This document shows positions 51,831 to 62,282 of a stretch of DNA of 64,000 nt, piece after piece. Origin of the DNA: Arthrobacter sp. MYb227 (GTDB lineage Bacteria; Actinomycetota; Actinomycetes; Actinomycetales; Micrococcaceae); the NCBI RefSeq assembly GCF_002975435.1, contig NZ_PCPT01000002.1, positions 620,001-684,000 of the forward strand, read 5' to 3'. Both the position numbers and the translations under genes were made by a program. Position 1 is the first letter of the stretch; every line of letters begins with the position of its first letter. Below the pieces are notes generated by a model that saw nothing but the letters and a program-made list of their open reading frames with translations, was not told where the DNA came from and did not search any database.

Positions 51831-52667
51831 GTGAAGATCCATAGATATAGCGAAGTCGATGTTTTCTCCCCGCTTGCATACCAAGGCAACCCACTGGCGG
51901 TGGTGCATGATGCAGATGAGCTGAGCACCGAGCAGATGCAACGCTTCGCCAAATGGACGAACCTTGCCGAAACCACGTTCCTACTCACCCCCACCAACCC
52001 GCTGGCCGACTACCGGGTTCGCATCTTCTCCGCCACCCAAGAGTTCCCCTTCGCCGGTCACCCAACACTCGGCACGGCATTTTCTTGGCTGGATCGTGGG
52101 GGAAAGGCCAAGAACGAACACGAGGTCATTCAGGAGTGCGGTGCCGGACTGATCAACGTCCGAGTCGATGACCAATCACTTGCCTTCAAAGCCCCACCGC
52201 TGACTCGCTATGAACCGGTGGCCGAAGCACAGATACATGAGATTGCTGTAGCTCTTGGCATTACCCGCGAAACCATCCTCGACTGCTCCTGGCTGGTCAA
52301 CGGTCCGGAATGGATTGGGGTCAAACTCGCTAACGCCCAAGAAGTGCTTGCCCTGCGCCCAGATCCCGCAAATCTTGGCACCTTCTGTGTGGGAGTGATC
52401 GGTGAGCATTCACCCGGGCACGACGCCCGCTTTGAGGTGCGCGCATTCCTTGGGGACGATCCGGTATGGGAAGACCCGGTGACCGGAAGCCTGAATGCCG
52501 GATTGGCACGTTGGATCTTCGATACTACAAACATCGACAGGCACTATACTGCTGCCCAAGGCACGGTCATTGGCTACCACGGACGAGTGCACATCACCGC
52601 CGATGGGGACGACATCTGGGTTGGTGGAAATGTGTCCAGCTGTGTTCGCGGTGAAGTCAGCCTCTAG
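51831..52667 (+). CDS. PhzF-family isomerase-like protein
   Basis: A 278-residue PhzF/YddE-family protein. The family pattern YSEVDVFSPLAYQGNPLAVV and catalytic-glutamate block NLAETTFLLTP (E48-like), plus FPFAGHPTLGTAF and the second-half block EDPVTGSLNAGLARWI, are all present. PhzF acts in phenazine synthesis, but most relatives have unknown isomerase reactions. GTG start. Its stop shares CTAG with the kdpE stop. Confidence 0.9.
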   Translation: MKIHRYSEVDVFSPLAYQGNPLAVVHDADELSTEQMQRFAKWTNLAETTFLLTPTNPLADYRVRIFSATQEFPFAGHPTLGTAFSWLDRGGKAKNEHEVIQECGAGLINVRVDDQSLAFKAPPLTRYEPVAEAQIHEIAVALGITRETILDCSWLVNGPEWIGVKLANAQEVLALRPDPANLGTFCVGVIGEHSPGHDARFEVRAFLGDDPVWEDPVTGSLNAGLARWIFDTTNIDRHYTAAQGTVIGYHGRVHITADGDDIWVGGNVSSCVRGEVSL

Positions 52668-53371
52668 GATCCTTCATCGGGAACAAACCTGTACCCCATG
52701 CCAGGCTCGGTGATGAGATACCGTGGCGTTGAAGGAACCGGCTCAAGCTTCTTACGCAATTGCCCCACATAAAGACGCAGATACCCGGTCTCCTTGAGTA
52801 AATGCGGTCCCCACACCTGTTCAAGTAAGAATTGTTGAGTGACAAGCTTGCCAGGGGCATTGAGCAACACCTCCAGCACCTGCCATTCGGTGGGCGTCAA
52901 ACGCAGCACCCGCTGGTCCGGTCCACGCGTGACGACCTTGGCTGCCATATCGACGCTCACCTGACCAAAGCGAATCACCGCTGGTCCTGCAGTGCTGGTG
53001 GTTCCTGCAGCGCTCGGGGTGCGCCTTGATAGTGCACGAATCCGCGCCAATAATTCCTCGGTGGAAAAAGGCTTGGTGACATAGTCATCGGCACCAGCAT
53101 CTAGGGCAGCGACCTTGTCAGTTGCATCGCTGCGCCCGGAAAGCACCAAGATCGGCATCGATGACCAGCCACGCACGGCACTAATCACTTCAATCCCATC
53201 AAGCTTTGGCATCCCCAAATCCAGCAACAACAAATCCGGGTGACGTTCAACGGCCAACCGCACGGCCGCCGCACCATCGGCAGCCGGGATTACCTCATAA
53301 CCGTAGGCAGCAAGGGTAATGCGCAGGGCACGTAAAATCTGCGGATCGTCATCGGCCAACAAAATTTTCAT
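52664..53371 (-). CDS. kdpE: KdpE response regulator
   Basis: A 235-residue OmpR-type regulator. The receiver has acidic ILLADDDPQIL, the phosphorylated Asp in LLLDLGMPKLDG and Lys in VTKPFSTEELLARI; the winged helix ends with GYLRLYVGQLRKKLE and GMGYRFVPDE. It is the last gene of kdpFABCDE and begins inside the end of kdpD. Controlled with KdpD by potassium limitation. Confidence 0.95.
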   Translation of the reverse strand: MKILLADDDPQILRALRITLAAYGYEVIPAADGAAAVRLAVERHPDLLLLDLGMPKLDGIEVISAVRGWSSMPILVLSGRSDATDKVAALDAGADDYVTKPFSTEELLARIRALSRRTPSAAGTTSTAGPAVIRFGQVSVDMAAKVVTRGPDQRVLRLTPTEWQVLEVLLNAPGKLVTQQFLLEQVWGPHLLKETGYLRLYVGQLRKKLEPVPSTPRYLITEPGMGYRFVPDEGS

Positions 53372-55884
53372 CTAGTTTCTCCCTCACGCGGTTCCGCCAC
53401 AGACCCGGGCTCCACAGCCGAGCCGGGCAGGGAAAGCACAATGGTTAATCCTCCACCCGGGGTATCTTCCGGAAGTAGCGACCCACCCATTGCCTCGGCA
53501 AAGCCACGAGACAGCGCAAGCCCCAACCCCAACCCGGTTAGATTATCGGTATCCCCACGACGCTGGAACGGAACAAAAACCGACTCCCTGAGTTCTGCAG
53601 GAATCCCGGGACCAAAATCTATAACCCTGATCTCTGTACGCCCACCAAATTGGCTTGCAGCAAGAATCGGCGTCCGTGAACCAGCTCCATGCCGCACCGC
53701 GTTGAGCAACAGATTCACCACGATGCGCTGAAAGAGCACCGGATCGGCCTGAACCATCGCCAACCCCACCGGGATCTCCAGCTCAAGTGCATCCGGACCC
53801 AACCCAGCCTCTTCAAGAGCAGGCAACAACATGTCCTCCACCCCAGTGGTAACCATATGCACCCCCAACATTCCCGCCTGAAGCCGCGAAACATCCAAAA
53901 GATCGGTGACAAGCAAGGAAAGAGAATGAACCGATTCGGTTGCGGTTTCCAATAGCTCGGTCCGATCCGCTGGCGAATAGGAAACTTCGGTTGAACCAAG
54001 CGCGCTCAGCGCAGTAGTTGCGGCGGTCAGCGGCCGGCGCAGATCATGACCCAGCGCCTGAAGCAATGCACTACGCAATTTATCTGCTCGAGCCAACGGC
54101 CCAAGTTCATCTGCAGTTGCCGAGACCGCTCGAAAATCCAGCACAGCTTCCAGCTGGGAAATAATTGCACCAAGCGCTCGCCGGTCGGAGACGGCAAGCT
54201 CCCTGCCATAGAGTTCAAGGCGTGCTTTTTCACCCACGGGTAGACTCACAGGATCCCGGCTCAGCACCCCGGCCTGATAGTTTTCTCCCGCCGGATCAAC
54301 CAAACGCACCCCGGTCAGGCCAAAAGCCTCACGCGTTTGATCAATCAAGGCACTCAGTGCATCGGTACCGCGCAACACCGAACCCGAAACCGTTGCCAAG
54401 AGCGCGGATTCGGCGACGGCTCGCGTTGCGGTGCGATGCCGCCGGGCAGCCTGATCAACGACAACTGAGACCAACCCGGCAATGAGAATGTATAAAACCA
54501 GCACCACAAGGTGTGTGGGCTCGGCAATGGTGATCGTGTAGAGCGGTTCAATAAAGAAAAAGTCAAGACTGAGCCCGGAAAGCAGCGCGGCAAAGACTGC
54601 TGGAAACAGCCCACCGACCAAGGCGACGATTACCACCAACATTTGGTAGGCAAGCACATCGACGGTAATTGAATCATCGCTATTGGGTAGCGTGTGAAGA
54701 AACCATGTAAGCAGCGGCCCGCCAAGTAACGCGAGAATAAATCCGGTAAGGGTGCGATGTACGCTCAGCGCGCCACCGGCGCGTGGCAAACGGTGCCCGC
54801 CGGCGGCCGCGGCATGATTAACCATGTGTACATCGATGTCCCCGCTCAGGCGCACAATCCCGGCACCGATGCCCGGGCCGCTGAGCGCCGCAGCTAGCTT
54901 TGAACGCCGCGAGGCACCAACCACCAGCTGGGTAGCGTTTTCGGCGCGCGCAAACTCAACAAGTGCTGCGGGGATATCCTCGCCAATTACCTGATGAAAG
55001 CTCCCGCCGAGCCGTTCAACAAGTAACCATTGGTCTGCCAAGAGTTTGGGGTGAGCTTCGAGTAGCCCGTTGGGTGCGGCTACGTGCACGGCGCTTAGCT
55101 CCCCGCCACCTGAACGTGCTGCAATTCTGGCCCCGCGACGCAACAGCGTCTCGCCTTCCTCACCACCGGTCAAGGCAACCATGACTCGTTCACGTGTTTC
55201 CCAACGGGTTGATATCCCGTGTTCGGCGCGGTATTTTTCCAGCGCGGAATCCACCTCGTCGGCAAGCCAGAGCAGCGCCAATTCTCTCAGTGCCGTGAGG
55301 TTTCCAAGCCGGAAATAGTTTGAGAGTGCGGCATCGATGCGCCCCGGCGGATAGATCAGCCCTTCCCCGAGCCGCTCACGAAGGCCCTGCGGCGTTAGAT
55401 CAATCAGTTCGATGGCATCTGCGGCCCGCAACACGGCATCGGGAATCATCTCGCGTTGGGCAACCCCGGTGATTTCCTGCACCACGTCGGCCAGCGATTC
55501 GATGTGTTGGACGTTCAAGGTAGAAATTACATCGATCCCGGCGGTAAGTAATTCATCAACATCCTGCCATCGCTTGGCATTGCCTCCGCTGCCAACATTT
55601 GAATGCGCCAGCTCATCAACGAGCGCGATCTGTGGTGCGCGGACTAACACTGAGGCAAGATCCATATCGGAAAGTTGCACCCCGCGATGGGTAAGATGCT
55701 TTCGTGGAATTAGCTCAAGTCCGGAAACCAGCGCGGCGGTGGGTTCCCGCTCATGGGTTTCCACGAGGGCCAAAACCACGTCTTTGCCCTCGGAAAGCAG
55801 CTGGTGGCCTTCTTGGAGCATTGCGTAGGTCTTGCCGACGCCGGGGGCCGCGCCGAGTAAGACCCTTAACGTTCCACGTCTCAT
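53368..55884 (-). CDS. kdpD: KdpD sensor histidine kinase
   Basis: An 838-residue KdpD with the N-terminal KdpD domain (Walker-like LRVLLGAAPGVGKTYAML), a universal-stress-protein domain at about 230-360, four membrane helices (about 385-490), a GAF-like part, and the kinase core with phosphorylated His in LLQALGHDLRRPLT and ATP motifs NLLLNAVRHGAGS and DFGPGIP. ATG 55884 is used, five bases before the kdpC stop. Full length. Confidence 0.95.
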   Translation of the reverse strand: MRRGTLRVLLGAAPGVGKTYAMLQEGHQLLSEGKDVVLALVETHEREPTAALVSGLELIPRKHLTHRGVQLSDMDLASVLVRAPQIALVDELAHSNVGSGGNAKRWQDVDELLTAGIDVISTLNVQHIESLADVVQEITGVAQREMIPDAVLRAADAIELIDLTPQGLRERLGEGLIYPPGRIDAALSNYFRLGNLTALRELALLWLADEVDSALEKYRAEHGISTRWETRERVMVALTGGEEGETLLRRGARIAARSGGGELSAVHVAAPNGLLEAHPKLLADQWLLVERLGGSFHQVIGEDIPAALVEFARAENATQLVVGASRRSKLAAALSGPGIGAGIVRLSGDIDVHMVNHAAAAGGHRLPRAGGALSVHRTLTGFILALLGGPLLTWFLHTLPNSDDSITVDVLAYQMLVVIVALVGGLFPAVFAALLSGLSLDFFFIEPLYTITIAEPTHLVVLVLYILIAGLVSVVVDQAARRHRTATRAVAESALLATVSGSVLRGTDALSALIDQTREAFGLTGVRLVDPAGENYQAGVLSRDPVSLPVGEKARLELYGRELAVSDRRALGAIISQLEAVLDFRAVSATADELGPLARADKLRSALLQALGHDLRRPLTAATTALSALGSTEVSYSPADRTELLETATESVHSLSLLVTDLLDVSRLQAGMLGVHMVTTGVEDMLLPALEEAGLGPDALELEIPVGLAMVQADPVLFQRIVVNLLLNAVRHGAGSRTPILAASQFGGRTEIRVIDFGPGIPAELRESVFVPFQRRGDTDNLTGLGLGLALSRGFAEAMGGSLLPEDTPGGGLTIVLSLPGSAVEPGSVAEPREGETR

Positions 55885-55888
55885 GTGG

Positions 55889-56500
55889 CTAATTCTCCAA
55901 CCGTGAAAGGGCAATGTTTAGCTCCAACACGTTGATTCTTTCTTCTCCCAAAAATCCTAGGTCACGGCCCGTTGTTTGCTGGTGCACCAGCGCGAGAACC
56001 TTAGCCAGATCCAGTGAGCGGGCTTTAGCCACTCGTGGAGCCTGATCAAGAGCGTTTGCGACCGAGATATCCGGGTCAAGTCCGGAGGCGGAAGCTGTCA
56101 GTGCATCCGGTGGCACCACAATAGTTCCGGGGTTTTGCGCAAGATAAGCTGCCTTGCGCGCGGCGATCTCCTTGAGCAGTACCGGGTTTTCCGGACCCAG
56201 GTTGGATCCGGAGGATGCTGTGCCGTCATAGCCGGTGCCGGCTGCCGAGGGACGCGGCTGAAAATAGGCCGGGTCCGGAGTACCGTCGGGCCTAGTGAAA
56301 GTTTGCCCCAGCAGGGCCGAACCCACCGGGCCCGTATGTCCGGGGGACTGGAGCATTGAACCGTTGGCCTGGGCGGGGAAAGCTAGCTGCCCAATACCCA
56401 AAATGGCCGCGGGAAAGAGCACACCCAGGACCAAAGTGAGAATGAGCATTGAACGCACCGACACCCAAAGTGTGCGGGAAACCGAACGGGTTGTAGCCAT
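55889..56500 (-). CDS. kdpC: Potassium-transporting ATPase subunit C
   Basis: A 203-residue protein with one N-terminal helix (SMLILTLVLGVLFPAAILGIGQLAF) and the external domain containing LGQTFTRPDGTPDPAYFQPRPSAAG, DALTASASGLDPDISVANALDQAPRVA and LGFLGEERINVLELN. KdpC stabilises the KdpFABC complex and aids ATP binding. ATG 56500 is used; an upstream TTG at 56512 is possible. Confidence 0.95.
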   Translation of the reverse strand: MATTRSVSRTLWVSVRSMLILTLVLGVLFPAAILGIGQLAFPAQANGSMLQSPGHTGPVGSALLGQTFTRPDGTPDPAYFQPRPSAAGTGYDGTASSGSNLGPENPVLLKEIAARKAAYLAQNPGTIVVPPDALTASASGLDPDISVANALDQAPRVAKARSLDLAKVLALVHQQTTGRDLGFLGEERINVLELNIALSRLEN

Positions 56501-56582
56501 GGCGTATATCAATCCTTTGAAGAGCGGAAAATAGGGGAGAAATCAGCGAAAGTGCCGAACACTCAGGAGGTTGCGGTGCGCA

Positions 56583-58748
56583 TCAGAACCCCGGAATCAG
56601 TGAGATCAACATGTCGATGAGCTTGATTCCGATAAACGGAACAATGACTCCACCCAGACCGTAAATCAGCAGGTTGCGGTTAAGCGTTGCGGCGGCCGAA
56701 CGCGGATGGTATTTCACCCCGCGCAGTGCCAAGGGAATCAAAAAGACGATCACCAGCGCATTGAAAATCACCGCCGAAAGGATTGCGGAGGCCGGGGTGG
56801 AAAGCCCCATAATGTTAAGCACCGCCAGACCTGGGAAAGCTATCGAGAACATTGCCGGGATGATCGCGAAGTACTTGGCAACGTCGTTGGCGATCGAGAA
56901 CGTTGTCAGCGCGCCACGGGTGATCAGCAATTGTTTGCCGATGCGCACCACGTCGATCAGCTTGGTTGGATCCGAATCCAGATCAACCATGTTCCCGGCC
57001 TCCTTCGCCGCGGAGGTACCCGAATTCATCGCCATTCCAACATCGGCCTGCGCCAACGCCGGGGCATCGTTTGTGCCATCGCCGGTCATAGCCACCAAGT
57101 TGCCGCCTGCCTGCTCGGCCTTGATCAACTCCATCTTGTCTTCCGGGGTGGCCTCGGCCAGAAAATCATCCACGCCCGCCTCGGCGGCAATCGCGGCGGC
57201 GGTGCGCGGATTATCCCCGGTGATCATCACGGTACGAATGCCCATGGCACGTAGTTGCGCAAAGCGCTCCTTGAGACCCTGCTTGACCACATCCTTCAGG
57301 TAGACGACGCCCAGCACCGAGGCACTATCTGCGGTGCGGGTGGCGACCACCAGCGGGGTGCCACCGACTGTAGAGATCTTCTCGATGATCGTCCCTAGTT
57401 CCTGCTGGCGCCCGGACTCAAGCGGCGCAGACTCTGCCACCCAGGCCAGGATCGCGGAACCGGTGCCCTTGCGCAGCGAGCTTCCGTCGGTGAAGTCGAT
57501 GCCGCTCATGCGTGTTTGCGCGGTGAATTCCACGCTCACTCCGTCAGGGTTCCGATCGGCCTGCACACCCAAGGAAGAAGCGAGGGTGAGAATCGATTGG
57601 CCTTCCGGTGTTGCATCGGCAACCGAAGCATCGGCAGCGGCCCGTGCCAACTGGGTTTGGGTCACCCCGGAAAGCGGATGGAACTCGGCTGCCTGCCGAT
57701 TGCCATAGGTAATGGTGCCGGTCTTATCAAGCAGCAGCGTGGTGATATCTCCGGCCGCCTCCACCGCCCGCCCGGATAACGCCAGCACATTGTGTTGGAT
57801 CAGCCTGTCCATGCCAGCAATGCCGATCGCCGAAAGCAACGCACCAATGGTTGTCGGGATCAGGCAGACCAGCAGCGCAATGAGTACCGGCAGGGACACC
57901 TGGGCGTTTGAGTATGCGGCAATCGGATTCAAGGCAAGCACTATAACCACAAAAATGATCGAGAGCGTGGCAAGTAAGATATTTAGCGCAATCTCGTTGG
58001 GGGTCTTTTGACGCTGGGCACCCTCGACCAACTTGATCATCCGGTCAACCAGTGAATCTCCCACGGCCGTGGTGATCCGCACGATGATGGCATCGGAGAT
58101 CACCTTTGTACCTCCTGTGACAGCCGATCGATCGCCACCGGATTCACGGATCACCGGGGCAGATTCTCCGGTGATTGCCGATTCGTCGATGGCTGCGATG
58201 CCATTGACGATTTCACCGTCGCCCGGCACCAGTTCACCGGCGATGATCCGTACGTAATCTCCGATGCGCAGGTCGGTTGAAGGGATTTGTGTTGTTGCCA
58301 GCTTGTTGCCGGTGGGATCGTTGCTTGGGTCATAGCCTTGCAGCACTGTCGCCATGGTTGAAGTTCGCGAAGCCCGCAACGATGCAGCCTGAGCCTTGCC
58401 GCGGCCCTCCGCAACAGACTCGGCAAGGTTTGCAAAAAGCACAGTCAGCCACAGCCAGCCGGCAACCGCCGCGGTAAAACCGGCGGGCTCCGCCGAATTT
58501 TCGGCGCCGGAAGATGCGGCGAGGAAGGGCTCTGCAACGGCCAACGCGGTGGTCAGCAACGCGCCAATGAGCACTATGAACATCACCGGGGAATGCCACA
58601 TCAGCCGTGGATCAAGTTTCTTGAAGGCACCGGGGACCGCTGCCCTGACTTGAGCCAGACTCAGTGCACTACTGCGCGGAGTGTGCTCGTGGCCGTGAGG
58701 AGCGGAACCCGTAGGAGGTTCTGTTGCATCTTTAATGAGAATAGACAT
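56583..58748 (-). CDS. kdpB: Potassium-transporting ATPase subunit B (P-type)
   Basis: A 721-residue P-type ATPase. The phosphorylation site is [15 protein letters not shown]; the actuator motif is ITGESAPV, the hinge [24 protein letters not shown], and IMITGDNP-type [14 protein letters not shown]. It has the seven-helix membrane arrangement of KdpB and an N-terminal extension of about 35 residues rich in Pro/His. It supplies energy for potassium uptake through KdpA. Confidence 0.96.
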   Translation of the reverse strand: MSILIKDATEPPTGSAPHGHEHTPRSSALSLAQVRAAVPGAFKKLDPRLMWHSPVMFIVLIGALLTTALAVAEPFLAASSGAENSAEPAGFTAAVAGWLWLTVLFANLAESVAEGRGKAQAASLRASRTSTMATVLQGYDPSNDPTGNKLATTQIPSTDLRIGDYVRIIAGELVPGDGEIVNGIAAIDESAITGESAPVIRESGGDRSAVTGGTKVISDAIIVRITTAVGDSLVDRMIKLVEGAQRQKTPNEIALNILLATLSIIFVVIVLALNPIAAYSNAQVSLPVLIALLVCLIPTTIGALLSAIGIAGMDRLIQHNVLALSGRAVEAAGDITTLLLDKTGTITYGNRQAAEFHPLSGVTQTQLARAAADASVADATPEGQSILTLASSLGVQADRNPDGVSVEFTAQTRMSGIDFTDGSSLRKGTGSAILAWVAESAPLESGRQQELGTIIEKISTVGGTPLVVATRTADSASVLGVVYLKDVVKQGLKERFAQLRAMGIRTVMITGDNPRTAAAIAAEAGVDDFLAEATPEDKMELIKAEQAGGNLVAMTGDGTNDAPALAQADVGMAMNSGTSAAKEAGNMVDLDSDPTKLIDVVRIGKQLLITRGALTTFSIANDVAKYFAIIPAMFSIAFPGLAVLNIMGLSTPASAILSAVIFNALVIVFLIPLALRGVKYHPRSAAATLNRNLLIYGLGGVIVPFIGIKLIDMLISLIPGF

Positions 58749-58754
58749 GATGAC

Positions 58755-60422
58755 TTAGCGGAGCCCTTCGGCTAGTGGTCCCAAAACCAGGACCGGGAAG
58801 AACGTCAACGCGGTGACGATGAGCGTGATGCTGCCCAGCAGCACCGAGAACTGGGGTTTGTGAGTTGGCAGCGTTCCGGCGGTGACCGGGATGCGGTCCT
58901 GGGCCGCAAGCGCCCCGGCCAAGGCTAGAACCATGAGCATCGGCAGGAACCTACCCAGCAACATGGTGATGCCCAGCGTGGTGTTGAGCCACGGGGTGTT
59001 GGCGCTTAGCCCTGCGAAGGCAGATCCGTTGTTGTTTGCCGCCGAGGTAAAGGCATAAAGCACCTCGGAGAAACCGTGCGGTCCGGGATTCAGCATTGAC
59101 ACCGATTCAATCTCGGCACGCACCGGCGCGATAGCAAAGCTCAGCGCCGTGAATGAAAGGATCAGCGTGGGGGTGATGAGCAGGTAGAGCGAGACGAGTT
59201 TGATCTCCCGCGCCCCGATCTTCTTGCCAAGGTACTCGGGAGTACGCCCCACCAGCAGGCCGGCGATGAACACGGTGATGATGGCAAGGACAAGCATTCC
59301 GTAGAGCCCGGAACCAACGCCGCCCGGCGCCACCTCACCGAGCATCATGTTCAGCAGCGGCAACATCCCGCCCAGTGCTGTGAACGAATCAAACATTGAA
59401 TTTACTGCCCCGGTGGATGTCAGCGTGCTTGAAGTTCCAAAGAGTGTGGATCCGCCGATGCCAAAACGCATCTCCTTGCCCTCCATGGCGGCGCCGGCGC
59501 CCTGTGGACCGCTTCCAGCACCCGCATATTCGAGCAGGGTAAGTGCGGTGAGCGAGATCAAGAACAGCCCGGCCATCACGGCAAGGATCGTGTAGCCCTG
59601 CTTTTTGTTCCCCACAATCACCCCGAACGTACGGGTCAGTGAGAAGGGGATTACCAGCATCAGCACGCATTCAAACAGGTTGCTCAGCGGTGTGGGGTTC
59701 TCAAAGGGATGAGCGGAATTTACATTGAAGAACCCTCCACCATTTGTACCCAACAGCTTGATTGCCTCCTGAGATGCAACCGGTCCACCGGGAATGCTTT
59801 GGGTTCCACCCACTAGCGTGGTGATGTGGGTGAATTCGTTGAAGTTTTGGATCACCCCGGACGCCAGCAGGAGCACCGCGGCAACGATTGATAGCGGTAG
59901 CAGCAACCGGACGATCCCGCGGATCAAATCCACCCAAAAGTTTCCAAGGGTTGCCGCACGGCGCGCGGCCAAGGCCCGAATCAAGGTGACTGCCACGGCC
60001 AGCCCGACGGCTGCCGAGGCAAAGTTTTGTACACCGAGCCCCGCCGCCTGTACCAGGTAGCCCATCGTTGATTCACCGGCATAGGACTGCCAGTTGGTGT
60101 TTGTCACGAAGGAGACGGCTGTATTGAAGGCGATCCCCGGGGCGACCGGGCCAAGACCCAACGCAAGAGGCAGCCATTCTTGGAGTCGTTGCAGCCCATA
60201 GAGCAGCAAGACCCCCACCAGTGAGAAGCCAAGCACTGCACGTGCATAGGCCTGCCATGTTTGGGATGATGCCGGATCTACGCCGATGAGCCGGTAGATG
60301 CCGCGCTCGACTTTCAGATCCTTTCTTGTGGTGTAGATCCGGGCCATGTAGTCGCCTAGCGGGCGATACAACACTGCGAGCACAAGCCCCAGCGATGCCA
60401 CCTGCGCGATGAAAAACCACAT
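58755..60422 (-). CDS. kdpA: Potassium-transporting ATPase subunit A
   Basis: A 555-residue, 10-helix potassium channel-like subunit. Selectivity-filter-type loops are visible at [40 protein letters not shown] and [12 protein letters not shown], with a fourth at [15 protein letters not shown]. The ATG overlaps the kdpF stop (TAATG). Length matches E. coli KdpA (557). Confidence 0.96.
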   Translation of the reverse strand: MWFFIAQVASLGLVLAVLYRPLGDYMARIYTTRKDLKVERGIYRLIGVDPASSQTWQAYARAVLGFSLVGVLLLYGLQRLQEWLPLALGLGPVAPGIAFNTAVSFVTNTNWQSYAGESTMGYLVQAAGLGVQNFASAAVGLAVAVTLIRALAARRAATLGNFWVDLIRGIVRLLLPLSIVAAVLLLASGVIQNFNEFTHITTLVGGTQSIPGGPVASQEAIKLLGTNGGGFFNVNSAHPFENPTPLSNLFECVLMLVIPFSLTRTFGVIVGNKKQGYTILAVMAGLFLISLTALTLLEYAGAGSGPQGAGAAMEGKEMRFGIGGSTLFGTSSTLTSTGAVNSMFDSFTALGGMLPLLNMMLGEVAPGGVGSGLYGMLVLAIITVFIAGLLVGRTPEYLGKKIGAREIKLVSLYLLITPTLILSFTALSFAIAPVRAEIESVSMLNPGPHGFSEVLYAFTSAANNNGSAFAGLSANTPWLNTTLGITMLLGRFLPMLMVLALAGALAAQDRIPVTAGTLPTHKPQFSVLLGSITLIVTALTFFPVLVLGPLAEGLR

Positions 60423-60511
60423 TAGAATCGCTCGGGTTTCAACAAAGCAAGCAACAGGTAGGTGATGCCCGCAATTGCCAACGCGGCGGCGATGATCTCA
60501 AAAACGATCAC
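60422..60511 (-). CDS. kdpF: Potassium-transporting ATPase subunit F
   Basis: A 29-residue single-helix peptide ([28 protein letters not shown]) with the typical KdpF ending KPERF. GTG 60511 overlaps the stop of the 27-residue peptide upstream (GTGA), and its own stop overlaps kdpA. KdpF stabilises the complex. Confidence 0.9.
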   Translation of the reverse strand: MIVFEIIAAALAIAGITYLLLALLKPERF

Positions 60512-60591
60512 AGCTTTTCCACCGCCTGCAGCGTGAGGCCCAGGATGCCAAAAATGGCAAGAACTGTCAATAGAAAAATGATGTCGAGCAT
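60508..60591 (-). CDS. 27-residue membrane peptide heading the kdp operon
   Basis: ATG 60591 opens a frame coding for MLDIIFLLTVLAIFGILGLT plus the polar end LQAVEKL: one membrane helix with a short charged tail. The stop overlaps the kdpF start through GTGA, a strong sign of coupling. GGAGGG lies upstream, but 14 bases away, which is far. I recall similar short frames at this place in other actinobacterial kdp operons, but no function is known to me. Confidence 0.6.
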   Translation of the reverse strand: MLDIIFLLTVLAIFGILGLTLQAVEKL

Positions 60592-60668
60592 GACGGTGAT
60601 GCCGTCCCTCCGATGAAGAAATGATGATGACATTTCCATCAGATACCCGCGGATGACTCGTGCACCCG

Positions 60669-60687
60669 ATCCTTACGAAATCCTCAC
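60669..60687. promoter_or_regulatory. Candidate KdpE box: 11-bp-spaced direct repeats
   Basis: ATCCTTAC (60669-60676) and ATCCTCAC (60680-60687) are direct repeats one helical turn apart, as OmpR-type regulators bind. They lie about 80-95 bases upstream of the first kdp frame. On the minus strand they read GTGAGGAT and GTAAGGAT. Confidence 0.55.
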
Positions 60688-60773
60688 GCGCTACTGGCAA
60701 ACCCCTACGCGATGCTTACACTTTTCGCTGCGTGACGCACCAGTTCATAGGTTCGTACCTACTCAGGCAGCGA

Positions 60774-61265
60774 TTACTTGGTGAGCGTGAACTGTTCCAA
60801 CGGCATCATGCACGATGCGCGCACCATCACCAGTCCGGTAGTCCCAAAGCTGGGGTTCTCAATGCGGTTATTGACCCCGGTGTCATCGCACCAATCAAGA
60901 TTGTGCGGGGTTGCCGAAATTCCATAAGTTCCTGGCTTCAACGATGCCGGAAGCTTCAAGGTGTAATCGAAGGAGCCGGCATCGGCCATGGGGGCGAGTT
61001 TGGTCTCGAGTACCTGATTTGCAGAATCAAGCAGCTGGAGCTGAATCTGTGCATCCTGCCCGTAGCGCGGATCGCAGGTGGCGTCCTGCGCCGAAATTTT
61101 CAGTTCCCCACCGGCACTTACGGAGCTGGATCCGAGCGAATATTGAGGTGGAGGGCATGGTTGGGAATCTCCCGAACTCGCCGGTCCTTGAGCGCATGCT
61201 GCAGAAACAAGCACTAAGCCAATACAAATTGCACCAAGACCTGCACTTCTGCTGATGATCCTCAT
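60774..61265 (-). CDS. Lipoprotein of unknown function
   Basis: A 163-residue exported protein with lipobox VLVSAACAQG. The mature part is beta-rich and has four further cysteines (PCPPPQY, ATCDPRYG, DWCDDTG, RASCMM), likely two disulfides, with an Ig-like pattern (ISAQDATCDPRYG ... FDYTLKLPASLKPGTYGISATPHNLDWC). ATG 61265 is used; the frame extends further to 61313 without reason. No family recognised. Confidence 0.7.
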   Translation of the reverse strand: MRIISRSAGLGAICIGLVLVSAACAQGPASSGDSQPCPPPQYSLGSSSVSAGGELKISAQDATCDPRYGQDAQIQLQLLDSANQVLETKLAPMADAGSFDYTLKLPASLKPGTYGISATPHNLDWCDDTGVNNRIENPSFGTTGLVMVRASCMMPLEQFTLTK

Positions 61266-61421
61266 GAGATGAGTATTTCGGTTTGTATCGCCGATGCCTA
61301 GCCAACGGTGCAATATGTGATTGCTTCGTTACGTCAAAGGGCAGCTAGCCCTCGCACAGCTTGCAAACAGCGGAACCTGTTAGTGTTCACAAGGATCTAA
61401 GCAAAAGTGTGGAGAAAAGTT

Positions 61422-62210
61422 TTGAATAAAAAGTGGATCGCGTCCTTGGCAATCGTTGCCGCCTTGACGCTCACCAGCGCCTGCAGTGCTCAAAATGATA
61501 AGGCGCCGGATGCGGCGAGCTCTTCATCGGCAGGCCCCAGCGCGACGACAAGCGATCCAAGCGCTGACCCAAGTGCTGCGAATCCCAGTGGACAGCTTCC
61601 CAAGCCCGATCTCGGCGACGTGCCTGACATCGTTGCCATCGTCAACGGTGAAAAGATCACCAAAGCAGACTTCACGCGCATCTATGAAGGCCAATTCCAG
61701 CAGATCGCACTGCAAGCCCAAATGGCAGGACAAACCCTAGACCAGGCACAGCTACGTCAGCAGACCGCCGAAGGCCTGGTCAACACCGAGCTGCTGATCC
61801 AACAGGCAGCCAAGAAAAAGATCTTTGCCACGGCCAAAGATCAGGAGAAGGCGCTCGCCGATGTTGCCAAGTCCAACAAGCTAGATACCAAGGGCTTCTT
61901 GGAGGCTATGGCCAAGCAGGGGCTCGACGAAACGGCGGTGCGCGCACAGCTACGCACCCAGCTTGAAGTTGAACGTCTGATTGCCACGGAGGTCGGGGAT
62001 TTCACGCCTGATGAAAAGGACCTGAAAGCTGCCTACGATACGGTCAAGAAGCAGGCTGAAAAGGACCCGGCCACAGCCAAAAACATTCCCGGCTTTGATG
62101 AGATCAAAGCCGAGCTGAGCCAACAACTCAAACTGCAAAAGGAAGCTTCGGTTGTCAAAAGCTATGTTGAAAAACTGCGCAAGGACGCAAAGATCGAAAT
62201 GAACATGTAG
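61422..62210 (+). CDS. SurA N-domain lipoprotein (PrsA/SurA-like chaperone)
   Basis: A 262-residue lipoprotein with lipobox LTLTSACSAQ, a Ser/Ala/Pro linker, then a SurA N-terminal domain: VNGEKITKADFTRIYEGQFQQIALQAQ ... EGLVNTELLIQQAAKKKI ... QLRTQLEVERLIATEVGDFTPDEKDLKAAYDTVKKQAEKDPATAK. No PPIC rotamase insert is visible, so it is probably a chaperone without isomerase activity. TTG 61422 has GGAG eight bases upstream; GTG 61407 is possible. Confidence 0.85.
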   Translation: MNKKWIASLAIVAALTLTSACSAQNDKAPDAASSSSAGPSATTSDPSADPSAANPSGQLPKPDLGDVPDIVAIVNGEKITKADFTRIYEGQFQQIALQAQMAGQTLDQAQLRQQTAEGLVNTELLIQQAAKKKIFATAKDQEKALADVAKSNKLDTKGFLEAMAKQGLDETAVRAQLRTQLEVERLIATEVGDFTPDEKDLKAAYDTVKKQAEKDPATAKNIPGFDEIKAELSQQLKLQKEASVVKSYVEKLRKDAKIEMNM

Positions 62211-62282
62211 GTTCGTTACTTCCAAGGCGGCATAATCACGCTGGGCGTATCGTGAGGCACCTCGGATCCGGAGTCAGAGAGT

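Noticed and set aside
53689-53999. Frames on both strands inside kdpD
   Set aside because: They lie out of frame within the kinase core of kdpD, which is intact.
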